Assembly (NCBI GenBank): GCA_030152225.1
Contig: JASLHL010000152.1
Location: 1-7,924, forward strand
Direction: 5' to 3'
DNA length: 7,924 nt
DNA from: Flavobacterium sp.
GTDB taxonomy: Bacteria > Bacteroidota > Bacteroidia > Flavobacteriales > Flavobacteriaceae
A model generated the notes under the pieces. The model made no database searches. It saw only the letters and a program-made list of their open reading frames with translations, and was not told the DNA's origin. Below, in pieces: positions 1 to 6,221 of the stretch (within the stretch, counting starts at the first letter, position 1; every line of letters begins with the position of its first letter). Position numbers and translations under genes: made by a program.

Positions 1-17
1 AAGAAAAATTTTAGAAA

Positions 18-431
18 ATGAGTTTAGAAAAAGTATTAGCTATTTCTGGTAAACCAGGATTATTTGAGTTAATTGTTCAAACACGCACAGGATTTATCGC
101 AGAATCATTAGTTGACGGGAAGAGAAGTACAGTAGGATTGAAAAACAACGTTAGTTTATTATCTGAAATATCAATATACACGCACGAAGGAGAAGTAAAA
201 CTTTTTGACGTATTTAAAAATATCGCGACAAAAGAAAACAACGGAGAAGCAATTTCACACCGAGTTTCTGATCCAGAGTTAGTAGCGTACTTCCAAGAAG
301 TATTGCCAAACTACGATGCAGAGCGCGTATACAATTCAGATATTAAAAAAGTAATTAACTGGTATAATATCGTACAAAAAAGAGGATTAATTCAAGAAGC
401 TTTCCAAGAAGCAGTTGAAGAAAACAAATAA
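18..431 (+). CDS. DUF5606 domain protein, conserved in Flavobacteria, function unknown
   Basis: A 137-residue soluble protein with no signal peptide or membrane segment, so presumably cytoplasmic. The N-terminal part (about residues 3-55, opening SLEKVLAISGKPGLFELIVQ) matches what I recall of the DUF5606 family: a small beta-rich domain with the 'ISGKPGL' opening and a 'STVGLKNNVSLLSEISIYT' segment. The C-terminal part (about 58-130) is helical, with 'LFDVF' and 'INWYNIVQKRGLI' segments, and ends in a charged tail. The length is normal for the family. ATG at 18 is the natural start because the family motif begins three residues later. In related genomes I recall this gene lying after the peptide deformylase gene and before mazG. 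Only the mazG side is visible here. A strong terminator follows 15 nt after the stop codon. No biochemical role is known to me. Family assignment is from recalled motif similarity, not a search. Confidence 0.85.
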   Translation: MSLEKVLAISGKPGLFELIVQTRTGFIAESLVDGKRSTVGLKNNVSLLSEISIYTHEGEVKLFDVFKNIATKENNGEAISHRVSDPELVAYFQEVLPNYDAERVYNSDIKKVINWYNIVQKRGLIQEAFQEAVEENK

Positions 432-446
432 GAAAAAAGAATAGAT

Positions 447-477
447 AAAAAAGCTCGTTATATAACGAGCTTTTTTT
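447..477 (+). terminator. Intrinsic terminator after the DUF5606 gene (perfect palindrome)
   Basis: An 18-bp perfect palindrome at 453-470 (GCTCGTTAT/ATAACGAGC) is flanked by six A on the left and seven T on the right, so 447-476 reads identically on both strands. As RNA it would fold into a GC-anchored stem with a TATA loop followed by a U-run. It lies 15 nt past the DUF5606 stop and 29 nt before the mazG start. It can therefore separate the two transcription units, and by symmetry it could also work on the opposite strand. Confidence 0.88.
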
Positions 478-506
478 AGTTTTATAGGACAATAAATAAA
501 CACCAC

Positions 507-1313
507 ATGCATACACAAGAAGAAAAACTAGCAGCCATCGGACGATTGCTAACGATAATGGATGAATTAAGAGTACAATGCCCTTGGGATAAAAAGCAAA
601 CATTCGAATCCCTGCGTGCTTTGACGATTGAAGAAGTGTATGAATTAGCCGATGGCATTTCTAAGGGAGATGCCCAAGAAATGCAAGGCGAATTAGGTGA
701 TTTATTGATGCATATTGTTTTTTATGCCAAAATTGGAAGTGAACAAGGACTCTTTGACGTCAAAACTATAGCGGATGGCATTTGCGACAAGCTGATTTAC
801 AGACATCCTCATATTTATGGAGATGTAGAAGTAGCCAATGAACAAGAAGTGTTGCAAAACTGGGAGCAGCTCAAGTTAAAAGCAGGGCGAAAATCCGTTC
901 TTGAAGGCGTACCAACGAGCTTACCTGCCATTATAAAAGCCCTGCGCATGCAGGAAAAAGCAAGTGGCATTGGGTTTGATTGGAGCGATAAAACAGACGT
1001 TTGGGCAAAAGTAGAAGAAGAAATACAAGAATTTAAAGTAGAAGAACAAGCCGGAAATAAAGCCTTAATGGAAAAGGAATTCGGCGATATCCTCTTTTCT
1101 TTAGTCAATTACGCACGCTTCGTGGGTATTGATCCCGAACACGCCTTAGCGCAAACCAATCAGAAGTTTTTATCGCGATTCCAAACCATGGAAGAACTGA
1201 TCCAAGCCGACCAAAAAGAATTGCCTCAAATGAATGTAGAGCAAATGGATGTTTACTGGGAGAAGGCCAAGCAAGTAACTCAACCAAAAAAGGATAAAAA
1301 TGAAAAAAAATAA
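507..1313 (+). CDS. mazG: Nucleoside triphosphate pyrophosphohydrolase MazG
   Basis: A 268-residue cytoplasmic all-alpha NTP pyrophosphohydrolase that hydrolyses (d)NTPs to NMP and pyrophosphate. In other bacteria it is linked to clearing non-canonical nucleotides and to modulating ppGpp/MazEF responses. Two tandem MazG domains are visible. The N-terminal domain carries the signature CPWD (25-28), EExxE (E42, E43, E46) and ExxD (E62, D65). The C-terminal, normally catalytic, domain carries EExxE (E171, E172, E175) and ExxD (E191, D194), so the Mg2+-binding acidic residues are present in both. The KASGIGFDW linker (151-159) is typical, and the length fits the usual 260-270 residues. ATG at 507 leaves the expected short N-terminus before the domain. 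The extreme C-terminus is a lysine-rich tail. The last 14 nt overlap the next gene, which suggests co-transcription and translational coupling. Confidence 0.96.
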   Translation: MHTQEEKLAAIGRLLTIMDELRVQCPWDKKQTFESLRALTIEEVYELADGISKGDAQEMQGELGDLLMHIVFYAKIGSEQGLFDVKTIADGICDKLIYRHPHIYGDVEVANEQEVLQNWEQLKLKAGRKSVLEGVPTSLPAIIKALRMQEKASGIGFDWSDKTDVWAKVEEEIQEFKVEEQAGNKALMEKEFGDILFSLVNYARFVGIDPEHALAQTNQKFLSRFQTMEELIQADQKELPQMNVEQMDVYWEKAKQVTQPKKDKNEKK

Positions 1314-1959
1314 CAGTAAATGGATGAAAAAATGCACCCTATCCCTGCTCTTTTTCTGCTCCTTGTTTACCTATGGTCAACGGATTCAAAAGGATGTTTT
1401 TGATGATTTAGTGTTTACGTCTGATCGCTATGAAGCCAAACTGAAGAAAAATATTTTTGATGACCTCACGTTTACCGATTCAAATAAGAATACAATCGAA
1501 TTCAATAAGGCGTATTTGGAAAAGAAAATGGGAGTCAATTACAAGGAAACGGATACTAAATCAATGTTTTTTCAGGATTTAGTACTGGATTATATGCAAA
1601 TCAGGGGATATGAGGCCTCTTATAAAGTTGATATTTTTGGGACGTTAACCATTACAGACAACCAAGGGAAAAGTATTACGTCCAAAGAAGATAGTTTGGG
1701 CAACATCCGAATTGAAAAAAAAGCGAAAGAAATCGAATCAAAAATTCAAAAAGAATTTAATGGAGATCTAGTCTATCAATCCAAACGACAATCCGCAACA
1801 GTAAAGCAAAATTTTGACGGGGATCGAACGTATACCGATAGCAATGAAACAAGTATAGAACTAAAAAAAAGCGTATGGGAGCAGCTAGAAAAACGCTATC
1901 AAACGGAAAATGGTGTTTTTATTCATATGCTAGAAGAATTTCTACTAATTAAACCCTAA
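1300..1959 (+). CDS. Exported protein of unknown function with internal duplication
   Basis: I do not recognise a named family. The 219-residue product begins with a basic stretch and a hydrophobic core (about 13-24) ending TYGQ. This looks like a Sec signal peptide cleaved near residues 26-27, so the mature protein is probably periplasmic or secreted. ATG at 1300 overlaps the mazG end by 14 nt. M9 (1324) is an equally good start and would give a more standard signal peptide. The mature part is repetitive: units of about 20 residues centred on 'VFDDLVFTSD' (33-42), 'IFDDLTFTDS' (52-61), 'IFGTLTITDN' (112-121), 'FNGDLVYQS' (153-161) and 'FDGDRTYTDS' (172-181). The block 30-70 aligns with 150-190, and both are followed by a helical-looking segment with FFQDLVLDYM (90-99) or FIHMLEEFL (207-215). 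The protein therefore appears to be a duplicated beta-rich module. No cysteine, catalytic motif or T9SS sorting domain is apparent in the mature part. Its position suggests expression with mazG, but no functional link is evident. Confidence 0.8.
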   Translation: MKKNNSKWMKKCTLSLLFFCSLFTYGQRIQKDVFDDLVFTSDRYEAKLKKNIFDDLTFTDSNKNTIEFNKAYLEKKMGVNYKETDTKSMFFQDLVLDYMQIRGYEASYKVDIFGTLTITDNQGKSITSKEDSLGNIRIEKKAKEIESKIQKEFNGDLVYQSKRQSATVKQNFDGDRTYTDSNETSIELKKSVWEQLEKRYQTENGVFIHMLEEFLLIKP

Positions 1960-2077
1960 CAGATTGTTTGTCATAGTAGTATTTAAGTAAGATATAATTT
2001 ACTTTTTGTTAAAGTTAGCATCGTATTCTGATTTTGGTCAACTTATTTAGATAATTTTGTAAAAACTTTTTAATGTT

Positions 2078-2106
2078 TTGACATTCAATTTATTTGAACT
2101 ACTTTG
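2078..2106 (+). promoter_or_regulatory. Possible promoter inside the 1960-2320 intergenic region
   Basis: TTGACA at 2078-2083 is followed, 19 nt after the TTG, by TACTTTG at 2100-2106. This resembles the Bacteroidota promoter pattern TTG/TTTG - about 19-21 nt - TAnnTTTG, but the -7 box is one base short. A second -7-like box with exact consensus, TAATTTTG, lies upstream at 2052-2059 but lacks a good TTTG at the right distance. Such boxes arise by chance in AT-rich DNA, so confidence is low. Confidence 0.3.
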
Positions 2107-2111
2107 CAAAC

Positions 2112-2276
2112 CAAATTATGATAAGAGGTCCCCACTTCGAAAAAGTACCTTCTAGATAGAAGAATTCCTTAAAGGGATCTCAAAAATAAGCAAACAACAA
2201 TCGTACAAAATCAAATTAGACAAGTAGCCCGTCTAGATTTTATGGAAAAAAAGCCAACTCCACGAGTTGGCTTTTT
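2112..2276 (+). ncRNA. Candidate small RNA (about 165 nt), speculative
   Basis: This segment starts just after a promoter-like TTGACA-N19-TACTTTG and ends in a strong hairpin/T-run terminator, with no substantial ORF between them. Possible internal structure includes a weak stem at 2126-2150 (AGGT/ACCT plus ACTT/AAGT around a CGAAA loop) and a 9-bp stem at 2213-2240 (AAAT-TAGAC against GTCTA-ATTT with one bulged G). Two TCTAGA copies (2151-2156 and 2232-2237) could also pair with each other. I cannot match it to a known RNA family by eye. The 5' end is unmapped, and the terminator may simply serve the flanking convergent genes. Confidence 0.25.
2246..2276. terminator. Bidirectional intrinsic terminator between convergent genes
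   Basis: GCCAACTC (2253-2260) and GAGTTGGC (2264-2271) form a perfect 8-bp stem around a 3-nt loop. The stem is extended by an A-run on the left (2246-2252) and a T-run on the right (2272-2276). On the + strand it gives a hairpin plus five T. On the - strand it gives a hairpin plus seven T, placed 44 nt past the stop of the outer-membrane protein gene. It probably terminates that gene and any + strand transcript arriving from the left. Confidence 0.88.
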
Positions 2277-2320
2277 CACTGGTAGTCAACAGTAAGTTAC
2301 GAAATCTATGGTGGAGTCAA

Positions 2321-4441
2321 TTAGAATTTATAATGGAAAGATAAGGTGACAATTCGACTGTCTAAATCGTATTTTTGTCTGATTTTGGAATCCAAATTGG
2401 TTCCCACAAGGGTAAAGTGATTTGTTTTTAACACATCGGTAAGTGCCAACTTGAGGCTGCCTTTTTCGTGTAAAATAGTTTTAGAGGCGCCAATCGACAA
2501 GTCAAAATAGCCCTCCCTTTTGTATAAACCAATATTTGATTTCGAAAAGTATTGTGCATTGACCTCTGCTTTAATCCCCTTGGGTAATGAAAAGCTATTT
2601 TGTGCATTGAGCGTAAAAGCTACTTGCTTGCTGTCAATTGTTGTGTCTTGGTATTCTCCCTTGTATTGATTATTGAACAAATTAAACATACTACTCATCG
2701 TCCAAAAATCAGTGGGAGTCACAGTTGCAGTGAGTGTTGTCCCGTAGTGATAGGATTTACTCAAGTTTTCTAGTGTTTTAACCAAGATCGTTTGCTCTTG
2801 TTCATAGGAATAGACTTGCGTCATTACATCTTGCGTTTGACTAAAGTAAATCGTGGCTATCAGGTATTTACTCCAGAGGTAACCTATTTCGGTTGCATGC
2901 GTTATTTCGGGTTTCAGTTGAACATTCCCCTGCCAATAATTAAAGGGATCATTGTAAAAGCGAAAGGGATTTAGGTCGAAGTGACTCGGTCGATTAATGC
3001 GCTTGCTGTAAGAGGCATAGTAACTATGGGCCTGATCCGTTTCGTACTTAATGGACGCACTAGGAAATAGTTTGTTGTAGTCCGTCTGATGCTTTTCAGC
3101 TGTGGTTTTTTGATGGATGTTGCGATCTGTGTACTCGTTGCGCAATCCCACTTGGATTTGCCAATGATCTAAAGCTAGTTTATAGTTGAGGTAAGCCGCG
3201 TGAATTTGCTCCTTGTACGAATAGTGATTGGTCGTTTCTGGATCAATAACCCACTGACCACCTTCCTCTAGCTCATACACAGATGGATTGTCATTGGATT
3301 TTACCGTTGATTTCCATCCTGTTTCTAGGGTGTGTTGTTCCGTTAACGGTATCGTAAAATCGAGTTTTCCATTGAATACACGCAAAGTTGAAGGAATTTT
3401 CCCCTTGCGATCAGCATATACTTCGGTTATGTCCATTAGCGGATGCTGTAGTTGGGTTTGAGAGGAATTAAATTTAGATCGCTCATACTCCAAATCAAGG
3501 TCTAAAAGCGTGCCTTGTTCTGAAAATTTATGGGTTCCATGTACGCTATAGGTATAATCATACCAATGCTCAAGGTTGTAATTATCTGTTCCGATAGAGG
3601 AATACAAACTAGTATCAGGAGTGTATAGCTGACTAATTCCAGCCGATTTATTTTCATAGCGACCAAGCTTAGCATCGAGAAGGAAGCCAATAGAAGTGTT
3701 GGATGAGAGCTGGTAATCTGTACCGAATTTGAAGTTGTTGGAAGTCAGTGGCTCGCTGGTCTTGTAGTGCTGATGGCTGTGTCGAAGTAGTGTAGTGGGA
3801 CGAATGGGATCAAAAAAATCCTGATCAAATGTCTTGCGTTCTTCTTCTCCTCTAAACGTATGGCTATAATCTCCAAATACACGCCAAGCTTGATGGGCAT
3901 AATTAATAGTAAAGCCCGTATTCATTCGGTTTTTACGTCCACGACCTCCGCTAGCATATACGCTGCCATTTAATCCTTCTAAAATATTGGTTTTGAGTAC
4001 AATGTTGATGATTCCCGCATTACCAGCAGCATCGTATTTGGCTGAGGGATTGGCAATAATCTCGATGTTTTTTACTACAGCCGAATTGGTAGAACGAAGC
4101 AAATTGGCCAATTCTTTAGAGGATAAAGAGCTTAACTTCCCATTGATCATCACACTTACCCCTTTCTTACCTCGAAGTGATAACTCTCCTTCTTGAGAGA
4201 CCACAACACCGGGTGCACGACTCAATACCTCCAAAACAGTACTTCCTTCCGATAGGGTACTGTTCTCAACACTGAAGACCATTTTATCTGCTTTTTGTTG
4301 AAAAACAGGTCGATTTACGCGGATTACTACTTCGCCAAGATCAGTACTCATCGCCTGGTAAATACTGTCCAATTGTGCCTCTGTTTGCGCAGCTAACGGT
4401 AAACTACAACAGCTAAGCAATAAAATATAGATGTGATTCAT
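2321..4441 (-). CDS. TonB-dependent-receptor-like outer-membrane beta-barrel protein
   Basis: A 706-residue outer-membrane protein. Residues 1-18 (MNHIYILLLSCCSLPLAA) form a Sec signal peptide, with mature Q19 likely. Residues 35-40 (LGEVVI) resemble a TonB-box/plug lead-in. A plug domain covers about 40-150, with the family hallmarks 'VLEVLSRAPGVVV' (69-81), 'LSLRGKKGVSVMINGK' (87-102) and later 'NPSAKYDAAGNAGIINIVLK'. The rest is a beta-barrel rich in alternating aromatic strands and ends in a C-terminal Phe (FHYKF), as expected for BAM-dependent insertion. This is the Bacteroidota 'outer membrane beta-barrel family protein' type (TonB plug plus OMP_b-brl_3-like barrel). Relatives are usually near 800 residues because of an N-terminal carboxypeptidase-regulatory-like domain, which is missing here. 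No SusD partner lies beside it, so it is unlikely to be a SusCD glycan importer. The substrate is unknown. It is a single-gene unit with a promoter-like box about 80 nt upstream and a terminator just downstream. Confidence 0.9.
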   Translation of the reverse strand: MNHIYILLLSCCSLPLAAQTEAQLDSIYQAMSTDLGEVVIRVNRPVFQQKADKMVFSVENSTLSEGSTVLEVLSRAPGVVVSQEGELSLRGKKGVSVMINGKLSSLSSKELANLLRSTNSAVVKNIEIIANPSAKYDAAGNAGIINIVLKTNILEGLNGSVYASGGRGRKNRMNTGFTINYAHQAWRVFGDYSHTFRGEEERKTFDQDFFDPIRPTTLLRHSHQHYKTSEPLTSNNFKFGTDYQLSSNTSIGFLLDAKLGRYENKSAGISQLYTPDTSLYSSIGTDNYNLEHWYDYTYSVHGTHKFSEQGTLLDLDLEYERSKFNSSQTQLQHPLMDITEVYADRKGKIPSTLRVFNGKLDFTIPLTEQHTLETGWKSTVKSNDNPSVYELEEGGQWVIDPETTNHYSYKEQIHAAYLNYKLALDHWQIQVGLRNEYTDRNIHQKTTAEKHQTDYNKLFPSASIKYETDQAHSYYASYSKRINRPSHFDLNPFRFYNDPFNYWQGNVQLKPEITHATEIGYLWSKYLIATIYFSQTQDVMTQVYSYEQEQTILVKTLENLSKSYHYGTTLTATVTPTDFWTMSSMFNLFNNQYKGEYQDTTIDSKQVAFTLNAQNSFSLPKGIKAEVNAQYFSKSNIGLYKREGYFDLSIGASKTILHEKGSLKLALTDVLKTNHFTLVGTNLDSKIRQKYDLDSRIVTLSFHYKF

Positions 4442-4470
4442 AATTTATAATAGGGTGGTTTTTTAGCTTA

Positions 4471-4490
4471 AAATAACAGTATTGTTATTT
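4471..4490. repeat. Inverted repeat in the leader of the outer-membrane protein gene
   Basis: AAATAACA (4471-4478) and TGTTATTT (4483-4490) are perfect inverted arms around GTAT. The site lies about 30 bp upstream of the start codon of the - strand outer-membrane protein gene and downstream of its promoter-like box. It could be an operator for a dimeric regulator or a weak leader hairpin. AT-rich palindromes also occur by chance. Confidence 0.4.
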
Positions 4491-4520
4491 AGATTTATTA
4501 AAAATAGATTGATTGATTCG

Positions 4521-4528
4521 CAAATATA
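4521..4528 (-). promoter_or_regulatory. Putative -7 box for the outer-membrane protein gene
   Basis: On the - strand this reads TATATTTG, an exact match to the Bacteroidota -7 consensus TAnnTTTG. It implies a start near 4513 and a leader of about 70 nt. No clear TTTG -33 box is seen; the best sequence about 20 nt upstream is TTACTT (plus-strand 4549-4554). The placement in a divergent intergenic region supports a promoter role. Confidence 0.45.
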
Positions 4529-4733
4529 GAGTTATTTAGAATGGTTTTAAGTAATTTTTGTGTTTTTTTATAAGGCGTTGATTTTTAGGGAATAATCGGT
4601 TAAAGCCTGCTGTTTTTCAGTTATTTACTGGTATAAATAGCGTTACTAAAAAATATAAAGGATAAGAAATCGATAAAATGATGGGACTATCTAAAAAAAA
4701 AGTAATTTTACTAATCACAAAAAACAGAAGAAA

Positions 4734-5189
4734 ATGACACATTTAAAAGTTGGTGATCAAGCGCCAAATTTTGTTGGTATAGATCAAGCCGGAGTAAAAC
4801 ATCAATTAAGTGATTATAAAGGCAAGAAATTAGTGCTCTTTTTTTATCCGAAAGCAAGTACACCAGGTTGTACAGCTGAAGTGTGTAATTTGAGAGATAA
4901 CTATCAGATTTTAAAGGAAAAAGGATTTGAACTATTGGGTGTTAGCGCGGATTCAGCCGAAAGACAACAAAAGTTTATCGATAAAAATACCTTGCCTTTT
5001 CCTTTATTGGCAGATGAAAATAAGGAAGTTCTTCATGCTTTTGGCGTTTGGGGACCTAAGAAATTCATGGGGAGAACCTATGATGGAATTCACCGTATGA
5101 CCTTTGTTATCAATGAAGAAGGGGTAATCACCCAGCTAATTGAAAAAGTGAAAACCAAAGATCACGCGGCTCAAATCCTGGAATCTTAG
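4734..5189 (+). CDS. bcp: Thioredoxin-dependent thiol peroxidase (BCP/PrxQ peroxiredoxin)
   Basis: A 151-residue cytoplasmic peroxiredoxin that reduces hydrogen peroxide and organic hydroperoxides and is recycled by thioredoxin. The thioredoxin-fold AhpC/TSA domain spans nearly the whole protein. Visible catalytic elements are P39, T43 and the peroxidatic C46 in the 'YPKASTPGCTAEVC' segment. The resolving cysteine C51 lies five residues later, which marks the atypical 2-Cys PrxQ type. The conserved Arg is R121, in 'HRMTFVI'. Length is standard for BCP (about 150-155). ATG at 4734 places 'LKVGDQAPNF' at the usual N-terminal position. A 19-codon ORF ends in an ATGA overlap with this start (see findings). 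No consensus promoter is obvious in the divergent 292-bp region upstream. A strong terminator begins immediately after the stop. Confidence 0.96.
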   Translation: MTHLKVGDQAPNFVGIDQAGVKHQLSDYKGKKLVLFFYPKASTPGCTAEVCNLRDNYQILKEKGFELLGVSADSAERQQKFIDKNTLPFPLLADENKEVLHAFGVWGPKKFMGRTYDGIHRMTFVINEEGVITQLIEKVKTKDHAAQILES

Positions 5190-5218
5190 AAAAAAGAGCG
5201 TTCGTATCGCTCTTTTTT
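5190..5218 (+). terminator. Intrinsic terminator after bcp
   Basis: AAAAAAGAGCG (5190-5200) pairs perfectly with CGCTCTTTTTT (5208-5218) around a 7-nt loop. This gives an 11-bp stem with a built-in U-run. It starts directly after the bcp stop codon and ends 19 nt before the ATG of the next gene on the same strand. Confidence 0.88.
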
Positions 5219-5237
5219 GATTGTTATAAAATTGTAT

Positions 5238-6221
5238 ATGAAAGAAAAGAAAATAAGCAAACGCGAGTTGTTCTTACTGAAAGAACACACGTCCATAGCC
5301 GATCAATACTTTGAAGAGCTGTATCAAACCCATGGACTAGCGTCAGAAAAACAATGGAAAGACTTTGTCTATTGGGCTTTACTCGTGTGCGGTGTGGGAT
5401 TTTTAGTTAGTGGTATGGTGTTTTTCTTTGCCTTTAACTGGGATGCTATGCCCGTACCGATCAAGTTTTCACTAGTTGGCTTGGGAATCGCATTGAGCGG
5501 ATATATAGCGGTAACGCCCCGCGTAAAAGAGCCGGTTAACAAGATCAGTTTGGTAGCAACCTCCGTCTTACTTGGCGTTTTACTCGCTGTCTTTGGACAG
5601 ACCTACCAAACGGGTGCTAATGCTTATGATTTGTTTTTGACGTGGTTACTGGTCGTAACTCCCTTAACAGTAGTGAGCCAATCAACCTATCAATGGTTGT
5701 TTTTTAGCGTTTTGGCTAATACAACGCTTATTTTAGCTTGTGTTCAACGCTTACAAGTAGAATCTGTCTTTGTCGGTATTATGCTTGTTTTACTGGCCAA
5801 TATAGTGCTATTGCTTGTTCCTGCTTGGAAGCTTATACACCGTAATTTCCAAATCGGAAATGGCTATACGCAAATTCAAACCGTTGCTATTTACGTTTTG
5901 GCAACACTGGGTTTTGGTTGTTGGTTATTTGCCAATAATGCTAGCTATAGAGAGGAAGAATTGCAAGGATCCTTTTGGACGCTACTCCTTTCCCTAGCAA
6001 TCATTGCAGGTGGCTTGGTCCTAGCGTGGAAACAAAAACGTATTTACCTGTTTTCTTATGCCTTAATTTCGGTAATTAGCTGTGGATTAATGATCTGGAT
6101 GAAAATATTTAAAGATAGCTCAGAAGGATTATTCGTTTATATGCTATACGTCATCGGTGGTATATTCTTCATTATTAAATGGGTGTCATCCAAATCAAAA
6201 GCGTGGAAACATGGAAACTAA
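5238..6221 (+). CDS. DUF2157 polytopic membrane protein
   Basis: A 327-residue inner-membrane protein of the DUF2157 family, function unknown. A cytoplasmic-looking N-terminal helix region (1-44, charged, with EELYQTHGL) is followed by roughly nine to ten hydrophobic segments, the first at about 45-66. Recognisable family motifs are FNWD (66-69) right after the first membrane helix and FGQTYQTGANAYDLF (119-133). I chose ATG at 5238. A TTG 21 nt earlier would extend the frame but begins inside the bcp terminator. The start lies only 19 nt beyond that terminator, so the gene either depends on read-through or has a very short or leaderless transcript; a TAAAATTG box at 5227-5234 is one mismatch from a -7 element. 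The 3' end overlaps the next gene by 11 nt, indicating a tightly coupled operon. Confidence 0.88.
   Translation: MKEKKISKRELFLLKEHTSIADQYFEELYQTHGLASEKQWKDFVYWALLVCGVGFLVSGMVFFFAFNWDAMPVPIKFSLVGLGIALSGYIAVTPRVKEPVNKISLVATSVLLGVLLAVFGQTYQTGANAYDLFLTWLLVVTPLTVVSQSTYQWLFFSVLANTTLILACVQRLQVESVFVGIMLVLLANIVLLLVPAWKLIHRNFQIGNGYTQIQTVAIYVLATLGFGCWLFANNASYREEELQGSFWTLLLSLAIIAGGLVLAWKQKRIYLFSYALISVISCGLMIWMKIFKDSSEGLFVYMLYVIGGIFFIIKWVSSKSKAWKHGN

Larger units (their letters stand above)
1960..2320. other. Intergenic region between convergent genes, no convincing protein gene
   Basis: This is 361 bp of AT-rich sequence between the + strand secreted-protein gene and the - strand outer-membrane protein gene. 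It contains: a weak AU-rich hairpin followed by five T (1985-2007), which could end the upstream gene; two + strand -7-like boxes, TAATTTTG at 2052-2059 and TACTTTG at 2100-2106; a 13-codon ORF starting at 2118 (MIRGPHFEKVPSR); a possible hairpin at 2213-2240; and a strong terminator at 2246-2276. A region between convergent genes needs terminators but not promoters, so the promoter-like boxes are worth noting. Confidence 0.6.

Noticed and set aside
1..17. Possible tail of an upstream gene, with an in-frame TAG at 12-14
   Set aside because: Only three codons are visible. A peptide deformylase gene might be expected here from synteny, but nothing in 14 bases can support it.
355..603. Minus-strand 82-codon ORF rich in Leu/Phe, resembling a small membrane protein
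   Set aside because: It crosses the palindromic terminator and the ends of two confident + strand genes; hydrophobicity comes from reading A-rich sequence in reverse.
507..1313. MazG as part of a mazEF toxin-antitoxin or phage-defence cluster
   Set aside because: No mazE, mazF or other defence gene is nearby. The gene is a normal full-length housekeeping mazG.
1985..2007. AAGTAA/TTACTT hairpin with five T after the secreted-protein gene
   Set aside because: The stem is 6 bp with only one G-C pair around an 8-nt loop, too weak to call a terminator with confidence; kept only as a remark in the intergenic entry.
2242..2295. 17-codon ORF (MEKKPTPRVGFFTGSQQ) spanning the terminator hairpin
   Set aside because: Its codons are dictated by the terminator stem, and it has no plausible ribosome binding context.
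3987..4196. Plus-strand 69-codon ORF within the outer-membrane protein gene
   Set aside because: It is antisense to the conserved plug domain, has no family resemblance and is explained as a shadow of the real gene.
2321..4441. SusC-like glycan importer of a polysaccharide utilisation locus
   Set aside because: There is no SusD homologue, glycoside hydrolase or sensor nearby, and the protein is shorter than SusC and of a different barrel subfamily.
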